Positions 10,570 through 22,160 of a stretch of DNA of 64,000 nt are shown piece by piece. A model generated the notes under the pieces. The model saw only the letters and a list, made by a program, of their open reading frames with translations, was not told where the DNA came from and did no database searches. The stretch comes from Dicyema japonicum (lineage: Eukaryota; Dicyemida; Rhombozoa; Dicyemidae): NCBI GenBank assembly GCA_011109175.1, contig RDEW01000013.1, positions 165,476 to 229,475 of the forward strand, read 5' to 3'. The position numbers and the translations under genes are program-made. Positions within the stretch are counted from its first letter, which is position 1. Every line of letters begins with the position of its first letter.

Positions 10570-10800
10570 GAAATTGTCTATCAACTAGTCTTACACTTTG
10601 TCTATCTTCAGTTGAAGAGTTTGCGGTCGACGCGGAACCGTATCGTGTTGTGATGGTAAGGTCATGTGACTAAAATAATAACAAAGAGTCTTTGTCGTCA
10701 TTTGTTGGCATGTCATGTAAAAACAGGTTAATAGAGCTAAAGAGAGTGGGGAACTATGGGCACTCCAATTGGTAGTAAACGTGATTACGGCAGGCACCTT
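10570..10800 (-). pseudogene. LINE RT fragment
   Basis: The minus strand reads PTLFNLFLHDMP followed by DKDSLLLF, equivalent to the SPxLFNLYINDMP...LxxYADD part of Jockey/CR1-like reverse transcriptases. It is more diverged than the copy at 8,130 and has stops. Confidence 0.55.
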
Positions 10801-11114
10801 CCCACGTAGTCATAAAAGCCATGAAGGGGTTTAAATTTAGTGATGAAAAGGCAACAACCCCATCACAAGCACACGATGTTAAATAATCAAAGCACCTATT
10901 ATGACCACTCCCTTTGATCTTTTTCTACCATATGCGATCATGTTCATCCTCCCCTCAGGAATCTTGTTAATGATGTTATCTTTGAGGCCACATTTATCAA
11001 TAATTCCATCTGTTTATTGTGAATTATAACATGAAAGTACTCATTCACTTGTTATCTCAATATGGTCCCCTTGAATTATATAAATTTGTAGTGATTTTCG
11101 TAATCAGATTCAGA
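10801..11114. other. spacer before lectin gene
   Basis: No gene recognised. It must contain the promoter of the lectin gene that begins at 11,115. Confidence 0.4.
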
Positions 11115-12042
11115 ATGATCGCAATCGTTTTATTACTGAATTTTATGAAAACAGGTTATTTTACTATTAATTTGGAGAAAGCCATGAAATGCGATGGAAA
11201 TGCCGAATGGACAAGTGCTACTACTATCATTCAACTCCCTTAAATTATGAGAATGCAAAGTCTTTCTGTGAAAGCTATGGGATGAATTTGGTTACAATCA
11301 CAAACGAGGAAGAAAATAATTTAATTCACGGTACTATCACTAGTAATTGACAGGGATTGTTGAGAATATTAATATAAACGTGTGGATTAACTACAATTCA
11401 GTTATTTCACTAATTAAATTATAGGGTGGATACTCAAGCTGGCAAACACACCAAGTTAACAGTGATGGCTGCACAGTCATGAATGAATGTGCTAAATGGG
11501 AAAATATTGATTGCATCAAGTCAAGAGCAACTATTTGCCAAGTTCCGAGTATATTCTTTGATGTATGTTTTAGGGGAGAGAGTTGTGTGCAACTGTTTAG
11601 GCTCCACCTCAGGATATTGTTACTTGTATTTCAAGAATGGAACGGGGGTAAGTACCTCATCCAATAGATGTACTCAAATTTCCTCAACATTGTTGGTTGT
11701 GGAGAATGAGGCAGAGAACAACTTCATTTATGGTACTAATGATTATTATTATGATACTTTTATGGCATCAACCACGGAAAATGTAATTTTGGGAATTCAA
11801 AATATAAACAATAATTACGTCTCCTTGACCAATGAACAAACTGTTAGCTCTTTGCATTTATTACAGTCATATTTCAATTGGGGACGGTATGAGCCAATGA
11901 ACTACAAATGTGCTGAGATTAAAAAATGTGGGTATTGGAGATCTGTGGAATGTAGTGAGAGACGCGATTACATTTGCAAAATCGAAGGTATAATATTGCT
12001 AATATAGCCACCCACGGTGGATTATGTAGTGCTCACCAATGA
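11115..12042 (+). CDS. secreted protein with two C-type lectin domains
   Basis: Six exons give 270 residues in one frame: 11,115-11,154; 11,178-11,330; 11,354-11,400; 11,425-11,548; 11,574-11,987; 12,008-12,042. Introns are 23, 23, 24, 25 and 20 nt. It starts with a hydrophobic leader (MIAIVLLLNFMKT), so the product is probably secreted. Domain 1 runs from KCYYYHSTPLNYENAKSFC through GMNLVTITNEEEN to VWINYN, C..MNECAKWENIDC and ATICQ. Domain 2 starts at CNCLGSTSGYCYLYF, continues LLVVENEAENNF, and ends at NYKCAEIKKC, W and YICK. The canonical EPN/QPD plus WND calcium-sugar triplets are not visible, so carbohydrate binding is uncertain. Roles could be adhesion to, or immune evasion in, a host; that is inference only. 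Confidence 0.85.
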
Positions 12043-12660
12043 CTCACTAAAGTAACAATATTAATAAACTAACTTCTCTCACAATTTCCTTAGAGGATCC
12101 TCAATAAACTTGTAATTCACATTGAGAGCTAAAATTAAAATTTGCAGACACGTATAAGCGTTACCCCCACATGACACAAGATGCATTGAGTTGGTGACCA
12201 AGTCATGGTGCAATGCAATATCGCTTAGTATAATTAGTGTATTCATCTCCTCAATATGGATTTAACCTCTCTTTCCCCCTTTTGGAGATACCGGACATAC
12301 GGATTTTCAAATACAAGGAACCATCGAATGCCTGGTTCGAGGACCTTGGATGCATATGTCTTGGGGGATTATTAGTTGGTTGTTATTCTCGAACGTTCTT
12401 AATACCAGTCATCGAAAATCAAGACATTGATTGCTGTTGGAACCTAATTGTTTGACTACCATTGCTACTTCATACTTTGTGAGAATTTGGTGGGAGTCAT
12501 TGTGGCCAACAGAAATCGAAACTGGCACTGCAGCGCCTAATCAAAGAAAAACCCAATTTTATAAGGGCTCATTTGAATTTTTCCACGGGAATCACTTCTT
12601 GCATGTCAATCTTTATTCTAAACAGGTTTTTGCTTTTCATTTTAAATCCAGTGGGTGCTG
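12043..12660 (+). other. no gene recognised
   Basis: Several overlapping plus-strand open stretches of 70-80 codons lie at 12,237-12,664, with Trp- and Cys-rich translations. I cannot assign them to a family or assemble a splice pattern. They could be an unrecognised short-intron gene or decayed repeat. Confidence 0.3.
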
Positions 12661-12905
12661 TTAACCAAGTCCATCCAGAACCAGCATAAAAGATAGAAGA
12701 CGTCCATTCCTTGCAATTGTGGGTATTCCTACAGTGTAGTAAAAGAGGATAAAATGATCCTTTTGTGTGAAAACAATAACACTAGCGGAGACAGATTGAT
12801 CGCACGACGCCACTTTATTAAAAAGGAAGGATGAGGAAAACAACCAGAAATCTTCAATCAAGTAGCCAAATGGCACTACGATAACGTTGGTCCCACATGA
12901 CCACT
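12661..12905 (-). repeat. dispersed repeat family B, longest copy
   Basis: The minus strand begins GTGCCATTTGGCTACTTG then ATTGAAGATTTCTGG, and continues through AAAAGGATCATTTTATCC to TTTTATGCTGG and TTCTGGATGGACTTGG. The copies at 40,260 and 42,030 share the GTGGCTA...TTGAAGA start, which marks the likely 5' end. About 240 nt in full. Confidence 0.7.
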
Positions 12906-13740
12906 AAACAACAGTGGAGATAGAATCCATTTATGACATTTAGAAATATTCATTTTTATACAAAACAGAAATAAAATAATTAACAAATTTTTATTTTAAT
13001 TAATTTTCCTAAATTAACACATTCAAATTTGAACATCAACTACAACTTAAATAAACACCTTTATTAATAAATAAACACTGTCGGATCTCTGGGATTGTCC
13101 GCTTTTGGGTGTAACGTTTTTGTTAGCCACCAGTTTCTTTCACTCGAAGGGACCGGGGGTAAATGAATGAAAAAATAAATTTGAACATAAATTCAATGCA
13201 AACTCATCTATGTTTGTCTAAACTCATGAAAATCACTAGTCTACGGTTGTAGTTCAGTTAACACATTAAATCACATTGACTGCAGTTTAAGACAAAATTT
13301 ATTGTTTATGCGAATTTATCATTAACATAATTCCCACTTCATTAAATATGAAACCAAACCATCAACGCAAATCCACACCAAATTAAGAGAAGGAAATACC
13401 AGGGACTGAATGTCTGATTTTTCCACCGATTTATGGAATTCAACATAATGAACCAAAATGACTCAATATGTCATCCAAAGCATCTTGGGTCATGTGGGGA
13501 TAACTCTTATGCAAATATTAATAATATAAGTTATATTTCCAAACGTGAGGCATCAGAAACAATCTTCACCCTGTTGCAGGTGATGCTTTTCAAGACATCT
13601 AAATCGTCCCCGTTTTCAGTTGTCACTTCAGATCGTAAAGCAAAGTGGCAAGGTTACGTGTCGATGTATTTCTTACCATCCGTGACGAAATATTCTCCCA
13701 TAGCATGTTGGCAAGACTGCGTTTCCATAATTTATGCTAA
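12906..13740. other. AT-rich stretch, no gene apart from a repeat
   Basis: Besides the family A repeat at 13,080, a plus-strand open frame of 107 codons (13,433-13,756) has no recognisable domain and overlaps the conserved minus-strand peptide below. I do not call it a gene. Confidence 0.35.
13080..13170 (+). repeat. dispersed repeat family A copy
   Basis: TGTCGGATCTCTGGGATTGT, then GTTAGCCACCAGTTTC, AAGGGACCGGGGGTAAAT and an A-rich GAATGAAAAAATAAAT tail. It is the best preserved plus-strand copy. Confidence 0.7.
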
Positions 13741-13870
13741 AAAACTAATTAAGTGATCCCGCTTTCAACAATTCCTGAACTCTCATAACGTGATCTTCAA
13801 ATTTCCCATTTGAAGATCCATACATAAATAAAACACATAAATTCGAAAGATAATCAGTAGAGGTCAGCGA
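13741..13870 (-). other. short open frame sharing a C-terminal motif with 45,738
   Basis: The minus strand reads STDYLSNLCVLFMYGSSNG then KFEDHVMRVQELLKAGSLN, stop. The locus at 45,738-45,960 ends GSLAEHSKRIRDMLEAGIT, stop. The shared pattern, H then basic residues then (R/Q)(D/E)(M/L)L(E/K)AG and an immediate stop, suggests relatedness: the last exon of a small gene family or of an unrecognised mobile element. Family unknown. Confidence 0.35.
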
Positions 13871-14640
13871 AAGGATATCAAAACTAAAGAAACCATGCAA
13901 ACATCACAAACGTTGGGAAGTCACTATATTATGGAAATCGATAAGGAGGCTTAAAAAGTGCTATCCACAGATAAAAGCAAAGTCCAAATCCCAATGACCT
14001 TATGAAGTACTACGTGAACATCATCCACATTAATCAGTATTAGCTCACTTTGGGTTTTAAGTCATACAAAGTCTAATGGCTGATTCAATTTTGGATTTAT
14101 TATATCGACAAATTTTCATCGAATGATAAAGCCATCAGATATGAATGTAGTATCATCCATATCCTTAGGTTAACTGTATAAAGAAACTTCAATTATGCCG
14201 AGAAACCAAAATCAAGTAATAATGTGACATAAATAGTTACCCATAATGCAAATACGTCCACAAAAACTTACCATAGTCTAGCTGCTGTTCACTCAAACAT
14301 TATAGTTCCATGAACGAGTTCAGATCTTTCTCTTGTCCAAAAGACTTTCGCGGGAGGTAATGAATAACTTTAACATTACTCTCACGAAAAATCAGTCAGT
14401 GCCTATTTATTGTTAATATAAGAGAAATATTGATAATTTATGACCACAGTTATTTCTAAAATAAATGCATGAATACGGTTTATAAACCGAGTATTGGTAG
14501 AAAATTAACATTGATAATATTCAGTAAGCGAAAAAACGATTAGATGTTATCCTTTTTTTACTTTTATAGAGCGGATATCACATGATTTATAATTTGGTTT
14601 TTAAAGATTTTTTTAAATTTCTACTAAAATTAAACAAAAA
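13871..14640. other. no gene recognised
   Basis: AT-rich, stop-dense in all frames. Includes sequence downstream of the tRNA-Arg gene (minus strand); the TTTT run at about 14,608-14,613 may serve as its Pol III terminator. Confidence 0.4.
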
Positions 14641-14713
14641 CGACCACGGTGGGACTCGAACCCACAATCGTCTGGTTCGAAGCCAGACGCCTTATCCATT
14701 AGGCCACGCGGCC
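14641..14713 (-). tRNA. tRNA-Arg (anticodon UCG)
   Basis: A 73-nt cloverleaf on the minus strand. The acceptor stem GGCCGCG pairs with CGTGGTC (with G-U pairs); the D-arm contains TGGCCTAATGGATAAGG (A box); the anticodon arm TCTGGCTTCGAACCAGA shows anticodon TCG; the T-arm TGGGTTCGAGTCCCA holds a perfect B box. The discriminator base is G and CCA is not encoded. It would read CGA and, by wobble, CGG codons. No intron. Confidence 0.96.
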
Positions 14714-15429
14714 ATCATCCCTGTCTAAGCAAGGACTGCATGAAAAAATGAATATGAAAACGGCCACCACCCAAACTTGCACCCATTTATGGATGGGATT
14801 ATCTCATTCTCTACTTACTGGAATGCAAAAACAGTCGTGATACATGTCAGTGACTAACAGGAATTTTTCTAATTGACACATGGTCGAATATTGCAGTTCA
14901 AAATATTTCCACCTGTGCTACAACAATTCCACTTAGAAGATACGCCTTCGAAAATCTAATATCGACGTACTCATGAATACTCCAAATAACGTTGTTAGAA
15001 CCCTCCTATCAAACCAACGTCAATGCGATCAATAAATCAAGAAGATATCAAAGAGAAAGAGCACTTTTTAGAATTTTGATGGTTCCCTCAATACTGCACC
15101 AAGATAAACAAACATAATCTTCAATATACTTACCCTAGAAGGCAAACTCTATCAGACTGATCCGACGGTTTCAAAATAGCCTATAATGACACGACGATTC
15201 TTTGTCCTTTGTGACAAAGACGACTTGATGAGATTACTATCTTCCCTTTTGAAGCTGTGAAACCTCTTGTAGGAACGTCACCTGCACGACACATTCGCTA
15301 CTAGCAACCTACTTTAGATTCCTACTTTAGGCGAATGTTAGGCTGGAACGCGTCAGGATCAATTAATTAGTTATTTTGATTCTACCCTTTGTCTTTTGGA
15401 CAATTTTATTATGATGACGTCATTAGATT
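14714..15429. other. no gene recognised
   Basis: Upstream flank of the tRNA gene and AT-rich sequence, without recognisable coding or repeat matches. Confidence 0.4.
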
Positions 15430-15570
15430 CACATTACTCAAGAGACGCCCGCCTGGCAGACATTCAAAAGGATCCATCTATTTATTCAACTGGGAGAAAA
15501 TTTCGCAAAACGTTGATCGCTGAAATGCAATCTAACGACAAGATTAATGGGATCTCAGGTGTTGTAGACT
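15430..15570 (+). repeat. dispersed repeat family B copy, plus strand
   Basis: CTGGCAGACATTCAAAAGG, ATCCATCTATTTATTCAACT and GGGAGAAAATTTCGC match the minus-strand copies at 42,030 and 7,590. A 127-codon open frame over this region (15,396-15,779) is probably a chance reading of repeat DNA. Confidence 0.6.
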
Positions 15571-15841
15571 CTGCCAAGCGAAGATTCGGGAAAATCCCCA
15601 GCGGAGGGTGGGGCCTTATTGCCCGTTATACACTCAGTTATGATGCTCGTTTATACACTCAGAAGAATATTTTCGACACTACAAAACTTTTGAATGGAAG
15701 GTCACATAAAAAGCCACATGTGAATCAAAACAACCGGGATACATCAACCAAACAATTGGCTCAGAAAACAGTTGAATAATCGAGAAACTTAAATCAGTTC
15801 CACGATATGCAAGAAAACCTACCCAGAAGACTCCATATTAG

Positions 15842-17990
15842 TTAGCTAAAGCACATTCGTGTTACCAGTAAATACTGTTTATGGTTTCGCTTGTGCCATT
15901 GTTTTTCGATTATCCTTTCCGCTAGTCTTCTCCATACTTTTCGCTGAGGTGCTCTTTTCCTGATTTCGTCCAGATCGTCCGCATCTATCAGCTGGCCCTT
16001 GATCATTGCGTAATCCTCCGCGAGTGTCCTTGGAAGACAACTTCTTGGATGTCCTCTGAATACAGGAGATATAGTATGGCCGAAAAATTCTTCCATGGCG
16101 GCATTGCATGGTGTCTGTTCATCCATCCATAGAAAGACGCCAGCGTGCTTCACTGGACGTACAAATCCATTATATACGCGTAATCGCATCTTAGTAGGAA
16201 ATTGAATCTTTCTCATCAGAATGGATTGTAATGTTTTGAGTGCTATTGTGGCCAATATCTTTCGTCGTGAATCGCCAAGTAGCGATCCGAGTTTTCGGGT
16301 GTTCCTCCATTTCTCCTCAATGCGGTTGGCGTTTTTTCAATAGTGGTTATTTCAGTTTTGTCTTCATTGATTTTGAGGGACCATTTACTCAAAGTTGTTT
16401 TCGCTTTCTCCGTAATAACTTTTATAAATTCCCGATCTTCAGCGACGAAATCGATGTCATCCGCGTAAATGAGTTCCATGAAGTGGCTGTCTAGAGATCC
16501 AATTTGTTTTCTTAGATCTCTCAGTACAGCCTCCAAGATGATAAATAATAAGGGAGATAGAGTGTCCCCTTGTGGGGTTCCAATATTGGTAGAAAAAGGT
16601 CTAGACTCCTTAGAACCAACTCTGACAAGAATTTCAGTTTCTGATAATAGCATATGTATCATGCGCAGACTGTCTTTGTCGACAACGTCTTTCAACACAG
16701 TTAGTAGGTTACTCCTGTTGATGCTGTCAAAAGCCTTGATCATGTCGATCCCAGGATATGAAAGGATCGTTTGTACTTCTGACATATTGCAGTGACCCAG
16801 CGATGGCTCCAGTGACATCAGCCGTGGATCTTCTGAAACCACTTTGACCGCAAGAGATATCGATCAACATTGAAATACGGCCTCGAACAATAGTCGATAG
16901 AGTTTTAGAGTGATGACATCACAATAGGTGTCAAGCTTTCGAAGGGTCCCCTTTGCCCGGTTTATAAACAGGTATTAATATTCCGGTCCCGATTGGAAAC
17001 GGGCAGTGTAATGCAAAAGCCTTGTTCAGTATTTGTGCGAAAAACCTTCCCAGACTATCGGGAGCATATTTGAGTAATTCCTCTGGGACTCCATCACATC
17101 CTGCAGCTCTGTTGTTGTTCATATGGTGGAATGCTTCTAGGACCTCCGAATGTGTTATTTCGTTTGACAAGCTCCGCGATGCTTAATAAATGTGGGTGCA
17201 TAGGTATCATCTGTTTGGAATTGTTTCTGAAAGTGGTCAGCGATTCGTGAGGCTTTGTCCCCATCATCCAAATTAGGTGTTCCGATTCATCCCATTTGGA
17301 ATTTCCGGAACCCCGGTTAAGCAACCGCACAGCCATGAACATTTGACTTTGAGGTGAGAGCTTTTCAATTTCGGTAACCTTCTCGTCTAAGTATTTCGTC
17401 CATAATAGACGTGCCCAGATTCATGAAGGATTCTGTTTCGTTGATTCCTTAGTTCTCTTATTTCATGAAGGATTCTGTTTCGTTGATTCCTTAGTTCTCT
17501 TTTGGTATTCAGACAGCAATTTTCAATGTTTCTTTGGCGCTCTGACATTTCTCTCAGTTTTGAATCATAATGTGAGTCGTTGTTATTCGAGCGAATGCTT
17601 CTGTAGCCGATAGTATCCGTCGCGGCTTGTTTAACGGCCTCCACCAACTTTTCCAGGAGAATGTCTTGCCTTTCTTCCATATTTAGTTGTAATGTGCGTT
17701 GCTCGATGTTGTCTTGAAATTTTCTCTGTTTCACGGTGTTGTTTATCAGTTCTGTAGCTAATCTTCGATGTTTAATATTACCTAGATCGTACTGAGCAAT
17801 GTTACCAAATAGTTTCCGTATGCATATCCGAGCCACCGTTATCCTATGATCACAATTTGTTACAGCTCCTCCATATGAGCGTGATTCCACGAGCAAGTTT
17901 TTATTTGATCGTATATTGTAATCTCTCGGCCTTTTCTGTGGCCAGTTTATGTCGTCTTATGCCTGGCTGGATGTTGAAATGTCGTATTGC
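15842..17990 (-). pseudogene. APE-type LINE copy L1 (endonuclease end, RT, C-terminal domain)
   Basis: Minus strand, 5' truncated within the endonuclease: VESRSYGGAVTNCDHRI retains the (S)DHR catalytic block. A charged linker follows, then RT segments: NNRAAGCDGVPEELL, MIKAFDSINR, GTPQGDTLSPLLF and ELIYADDIDF (YADD box). The C-terminal tail reads GHPRSCLPRTL...DDLDEI...WRRLAERI. Several frameshifts split it into pieces at 17,896-17,387, 17,170-16,931, 16,842-16,243 and 16,255-15,842. A 42-bp tandem duplication sits in the linker. Related copies are at 18.1, 32.1 and 61.4 kb. The C-terminal xxRxxWRRLxxxI pattern is common in RTE- and CR1-like proteins of invertebrates; clade not resolved. Confidence 0.85.
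17420..17503 (-). repeat. 42-bp tandem duplication in LINE L1
   Basis: Two adjacent copies start at 17,420 and 17,462, nearly identical, in frame. They repeat a 14-residue unit (ELRNQRNRILHE plus two residues) in the linker between endonuclease and RT. Confidence 0.9.
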
Positions 17991-18061
17991 AAAGTAAAAG
18001 ACAAATTCCAGGCAGAACCCAATTAGAGACTCTCCGGAAGAGTTTCGATACCCAGTCAATG

Positions 18062-19700
18062 ATTGCTTCACATACTACCCATCAGTGGATTGCTTCACAA
18101 TCCACGACACCCTCTTCCGTGCAGTCAAGATCCTCTCCACTTCCAAGATGCCGTCCCATTTCTTAGAGGTCCTGGTCGAGAACGACTGACAGTGTTGTCC
18201 TTGGGCGACCACCGAAACGGGGGGCTTCCAACATGAAGTAATCCGGGGGCATCTAGGTCCAGTCGCAGAATATGGCCGAAAAGCCTCCATCGTGTATCCA
18301 GAATTTCATTTGAAATTTCAGAGGTCCTCGTCCTTTTATAGAGAAGATTAGATGACATCCTCGTATCGCATCTTTCGAACATCATATGCCGTAGTTGGTC
18401 TCTATGAAACGCATTAAATTTCTTCAGTTCATTTCTTGAGCAGATCCAGGTACCAGCGTTATACAGTAGTATGGGTTTCACTAGCGAGTTGTATAATCGA
18501 GTTTTTGTTATAAAGTCAAGGCCTTTTTTGTGGAACCAGATGTTCTTCAGTCTGGAGAGGGCGGTTTGTGCTAAAGTTTTCCTTCTTGTAATGTCTTCAT
18601 GGTCTTCAAGGAGGGAGCCAAGCATTTTGCACTTGCGCCAGTCCTTGTTTCTTCTTTTTGAGTTCAGTTACATCAGTCTTGTCCGGGTTTAGTGTTAGGA
18701 GCCATTCAGCTAGTCTTCATTTCTTCCAACAAGCGAGTGAGCTATATTTTGTCATTTAAAGTAAAGTCTACGACGTCAGCATACGCAATAATGTTTGTCT
18801 TTTCACCCATTATCGGTTTTGATTCCCGTAGAGCAGCTTCAAGGTATAGGACAAAAAAATAGGTGATAATGGGTCTCCTTGTGGAGTGCCAACAGTCGTC
18901 TCAAATCGGCGACACAAGGCTCCCCCGACTTTTACAGTGAGCCAATTATCAGCTAGGAGGGTGGTGGATTCTGACAGTGGAAGCGTCTAGGAAACTTTCC
19001 AAAACCAGTATTAGCCTCCGTCTGTCAACAGAGTCGAAGGCCCTCGAAATGTCGATTCCGAGTATGGGTTGTAGAGATTTTAAACTTTTGAACGGCCACA
19101 GATCTCCACTTGTGGGACCACAAGACATCGGAAGTAGATCTTCCTTTTCGAAATCCGCTGTGGTATAGAGACAGAAAAGTATCTAGGCGTCCTTCCATCC
19201 TTTGTAATGTTATGTTCTCCAGAATTTTCCGAAGTGAATTCATTAATATGACAGGACGGAAATTCTCCACCTTAGATCTTGGTTTATTCGCCTTCTGTAC
19301 AGGTATCAAGATACCTCTCCAGAGTCAGCGTGTGACTATAATATTACATTTCATTCAGGATCCTAGCGATGCATTCATACAGCTTTTGGGTTCCATATTT
19401 GAAGAATTCTCCACCGAGTCCGTCGGCCAGGAGTCATGTTGTTTTTCAACTTGGAACTCGCAAGTTCAACTTTATATGGTGTGATTTCCTCGTCCAATTT
19501 TCCTCGTTCTAGGATGACACCGTTAAAAATTGATGTCCCAGTACCTGGTATAGCCCTTCTTTCCAGTATAAAGATATCGATTCGAAACCCGGGAGGACCT
19601 TATTCTCATCTGACTTCACCTTCGTTTCGTTGACAATTATTATATCAGCTTCCTCGGCATTCGCCAGGGAAGCTACCTCCTCAGGATTAATCGGGCATTC
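18062..19700 (-). pseudogene. APE-type LINE copy L2, internally deleted
   Basis: The minus strand begins with an endonuclease N-terminal piece at about 19,700-19,560 (EEADIIIVNETKVKSDENKV). It jumps to the RT approach (19,500-19,300, ending MIPVQKANKPRSKVENFRPV) without the rest of the endonuclease. RT pieces follow: SGFRKGRSTSDVLW, GTPQGDP-like sequence near 18,890, and YADV near 18,770. The C-terminal region at 18,625-18,125 contains TRLYNSLVKPILLYNAGTW and RWRLFGHILRLDLDAP. Multiple frameshifts. It lies head-to-tail just upstream of L1's 5' edge. Confidence 0.75.
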
Positions 19701-20343
19701 ACGAGCATGATCCTTATGTTTTGGATCACTGGTCTTGGTGGCCTGATCTCTTCAGAACCAGAGCCACCACCTGGAGTAAATCCAAGTAAAATATTGAGAA
19801 GATTGTCAAATCTAAAGAAAATCATGCCCTAGTCAATAAGTTTACTGGTAATTTGTCAAAAGATAAAGGAACAAAACGCTTGATGTTTTATGCTCTTCTG
19901 GGTGCAAGAAATTACTAAAGGGAGAGTTGGGGAGAATCTCTTCTCTAATTGAGGACAAAATTAAGATCACGGAAAAAAAAGATCTAAATCTATGAAAATC
20001 TTTTAGACGAGATAATTTTTGTTTTGAGTTCAACAGGGGAGATTTTATCGAAGGCTCAATGATGAGGGCAAAAACAATGACTGTAGAGTTTTCAGAAGAT
20101 GAGTGCCTGTCTTTTTGGAAGAATGTGTGGAAGAAGGATGCGAATTATGTCAACAGAAATAGTTATTGGTAAGCGATAACTGGAGGAGGTACCAGTTTTT
20201 ATAAAATTGAGTTCGTTAAAAATATTATTCACCACACGTCAAATTGGAAGACCTCTGGCTACATTTGTGTATATGAAGTTTTTATCAAGAATTTTTGTCT
20301 CTTCATCTGTGTAGTAACTCATCAAGATAGTGAGTGGTGAGTA
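19701..20343. other. no gene recognised
   Basis: AT-rich spacer between the LINE copy and the R4-like element, with possible 5' remnants of either. No motif I can name. Confidence 0.35.
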
Positions 20344-21985
20344 TTGTCTAGAAGAATGCTTTTACACAGGGGTTATCTACCTCATATCGAAAAAGAAGAC
20401 GGTTTCTCACCAAATGACTGCATGCCTTTACTGTACAAACTTGTCACAAATGTGTTAATGCAACACTTACAGAATATATTGAAGCTTTCAATCTTATTTC
20501 GGATTATCAGCTGGGAGCCTGAAGGACATTCCAAGGTGCAAAAGAACAGGCTCTGATAAATCAGTGTGATAATATGGAAATAGTTTATTTGCAACATGTG
20601 AAGAAGGCGTTTGATTTCGTCAACTATGAATTTTTGTGTCGGGAACTCGATGGCTCTGGAATCCAGGATTGTGAGGTTTATCAAAAATCTAATAGACAAG
20701 TGGAGTTTTATTTTGAATCTCACAAAAAGAATTAGACCAGTCAAACAGAAAAGAGGAATCTTACAAGGAGACTCACTTTCTCCCAACCTTTTACTTTGGT
20801 AAAGGATCCATCAATCAGAATGCTAAACATAAAATTTCCATACATATCAAAGTGATCATTCTACATACGCAACTATTCACTTACTGAAAATAATTTCCGA
20901 AAATGAGGAAACTAAATATGCAGGACATTGATGAATATTTTTCTGTTGGCCTTAACTTAAAATTTGGGCAATAAGAAATTAAATACAGTAAATTTGCTTA
21001 AAAGTATAAATGAATATGCACTCTCTCTATAATTATTACATTGGGCTGATTGACATTGAACCTCGTCATATCCTAACTAACTTGCGATTTCACTTAAAAC
21101 TCGCAAAGACTATATCTCAGCAGAAATTATTTTAAAAGAGGGCATACCTCAATTTCAGATAAATTGAATGCATGTTATTTCAATTTTTGTCCGACCTTTA
21201 AAGGAAAGTCTCCGTGTACTTCAGAGAGGCAGGAATCTTGCGGATCTTGAAGGAAAAAAACACATTTGGTCAGGAATTATTGCGCGATATCACAAGGAAT
21301 GTCAAAAGAATAATTACACGGAGAAAATTGAACTGAAATTGCTTCATTCACCTCTGTGTTTGAAAATACAAATGCCGATGGATCAACAGAATGGCTAACT
21401 GGGGGAAACAATATCACGTGATCGGAAGCAATGTACTGCATGATCCAAGATCGGAATCTTTTCTTTGAAGAGATGAAATCAAATATGACCAAAAAGAGCG
21501 TGGATCATCTGGTTACACGATGTAGCAGTATATGCGGCGACATAACTAAGTTGTATACACCTACAACGTCAAAGGAATAAAAAGAATAAGGTCACATCCA
21601 ATCGATTGTGTCAAACAGTACAGTTGAAATACGAGTCGACACAACACTACAAACAGACATAAATGTTAATTGTAACAAACCGGATATCTTCGTTCATGGT
21701 AAATTAATAATGATTAATACTTATAGAAGTGGGGATCACATCCCAAGAATTATTAAAACACGTTGAAGTAGTGAAGCTCCACAAATACGATCTTGTTGAA
21801 GGAGAAGTCGCGCAAATCCACAGGTTCAAGGTTAAGATGACCTAAGATGGAGTAGCAACAAAGCACTACAAGTCCTATGTAGCATGACTATACGTGGACT
21901 TAGCGACAAAGGCAGGAATGGGATTGTTTCCGTGGAATACTTCAAGTCCTAGTAATCCCTTTAATTAGTGGAGAGCCAAAATTGG
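20344..21985 (+). pseudogene. R4/Dong-like retroelement remnant
   Basis: Plus-strand pieces in several frames. The RT segment VYLQHVKKAFDFVNYEFL is followed by the box GILQGDSLSPN. A zinc-knuckle-like KSVDHLVTRCSSICGD (near 21,500) comes next, then the C-terminal block CNKPDIFVHG, VGITSQELLKHVEVVKLHKY and DLVEGEVAQIHRFKVKM. The order RT, DHLxTRC knuckle, then PD and the KYxxLxxE block is typical of R4/Dong-type elements with a restriction-like endonuclease. Riddled with stops and frameshifts. Related pieces lie at 22,855 and 25,372. Confidence 0.65.
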
Positions 21986-21997
21986 TAGATTCTAGCG

Positions 21998-22160
21998 CAG
22001 TGGTTCTTAACCTTTTTTAAGTCAGCGCCCCCTTTTGATACAATTTTGAAGCTTCGGAATTTCAGCGCCCCCTTTTGATACAATTTTGAAGCGTCGGAAT
22101 TCCAGCGCCCCCTTTTGATACAATTTTGAAGCTTCGGAATTTCAGCGCCCCCTTAAGATT
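21998..22160 (+). mobile_element. hAT-type element end
   Basis: Starts CAGTGGTTCTTAACCTTTTT then TAAGTCAGCGCCCCC. The CAGxGGTTCTxAACC start is the usual terminus of Charlie/hAT elements. The GCGCCCCC part is repeated in tandem immediately inside the end. I could not locate the matching right end; a related CAGTGTTTCTTAACGGGGCC lies at 25,186. Confidence 0.55.
22023..22154 (+). repeat. 40-bp tandem repeat inside the hAT end
   Basis: Units start CAGCGCCCCCTTTTGATACA at 22,023, 22,063 and 22,103, with a partial unit at 22,143. The period is exactly 40 bp and the units differ by one to three bases. Confidence 0.95.

Noticed and set aside
11479-11667. Short plus-strand frames inside the lectin gene as separate genes
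   Set aside because: They are exons read through 20-25 nt introns; splicing joins them into one double C-type lectin frame.
22023-22154. CRISPR array (regular 40-bp period)
   Set aside because: The units are contiguous and contain no unique spacers; the context is a hAT-type transposon end in a eukaryotic genome.
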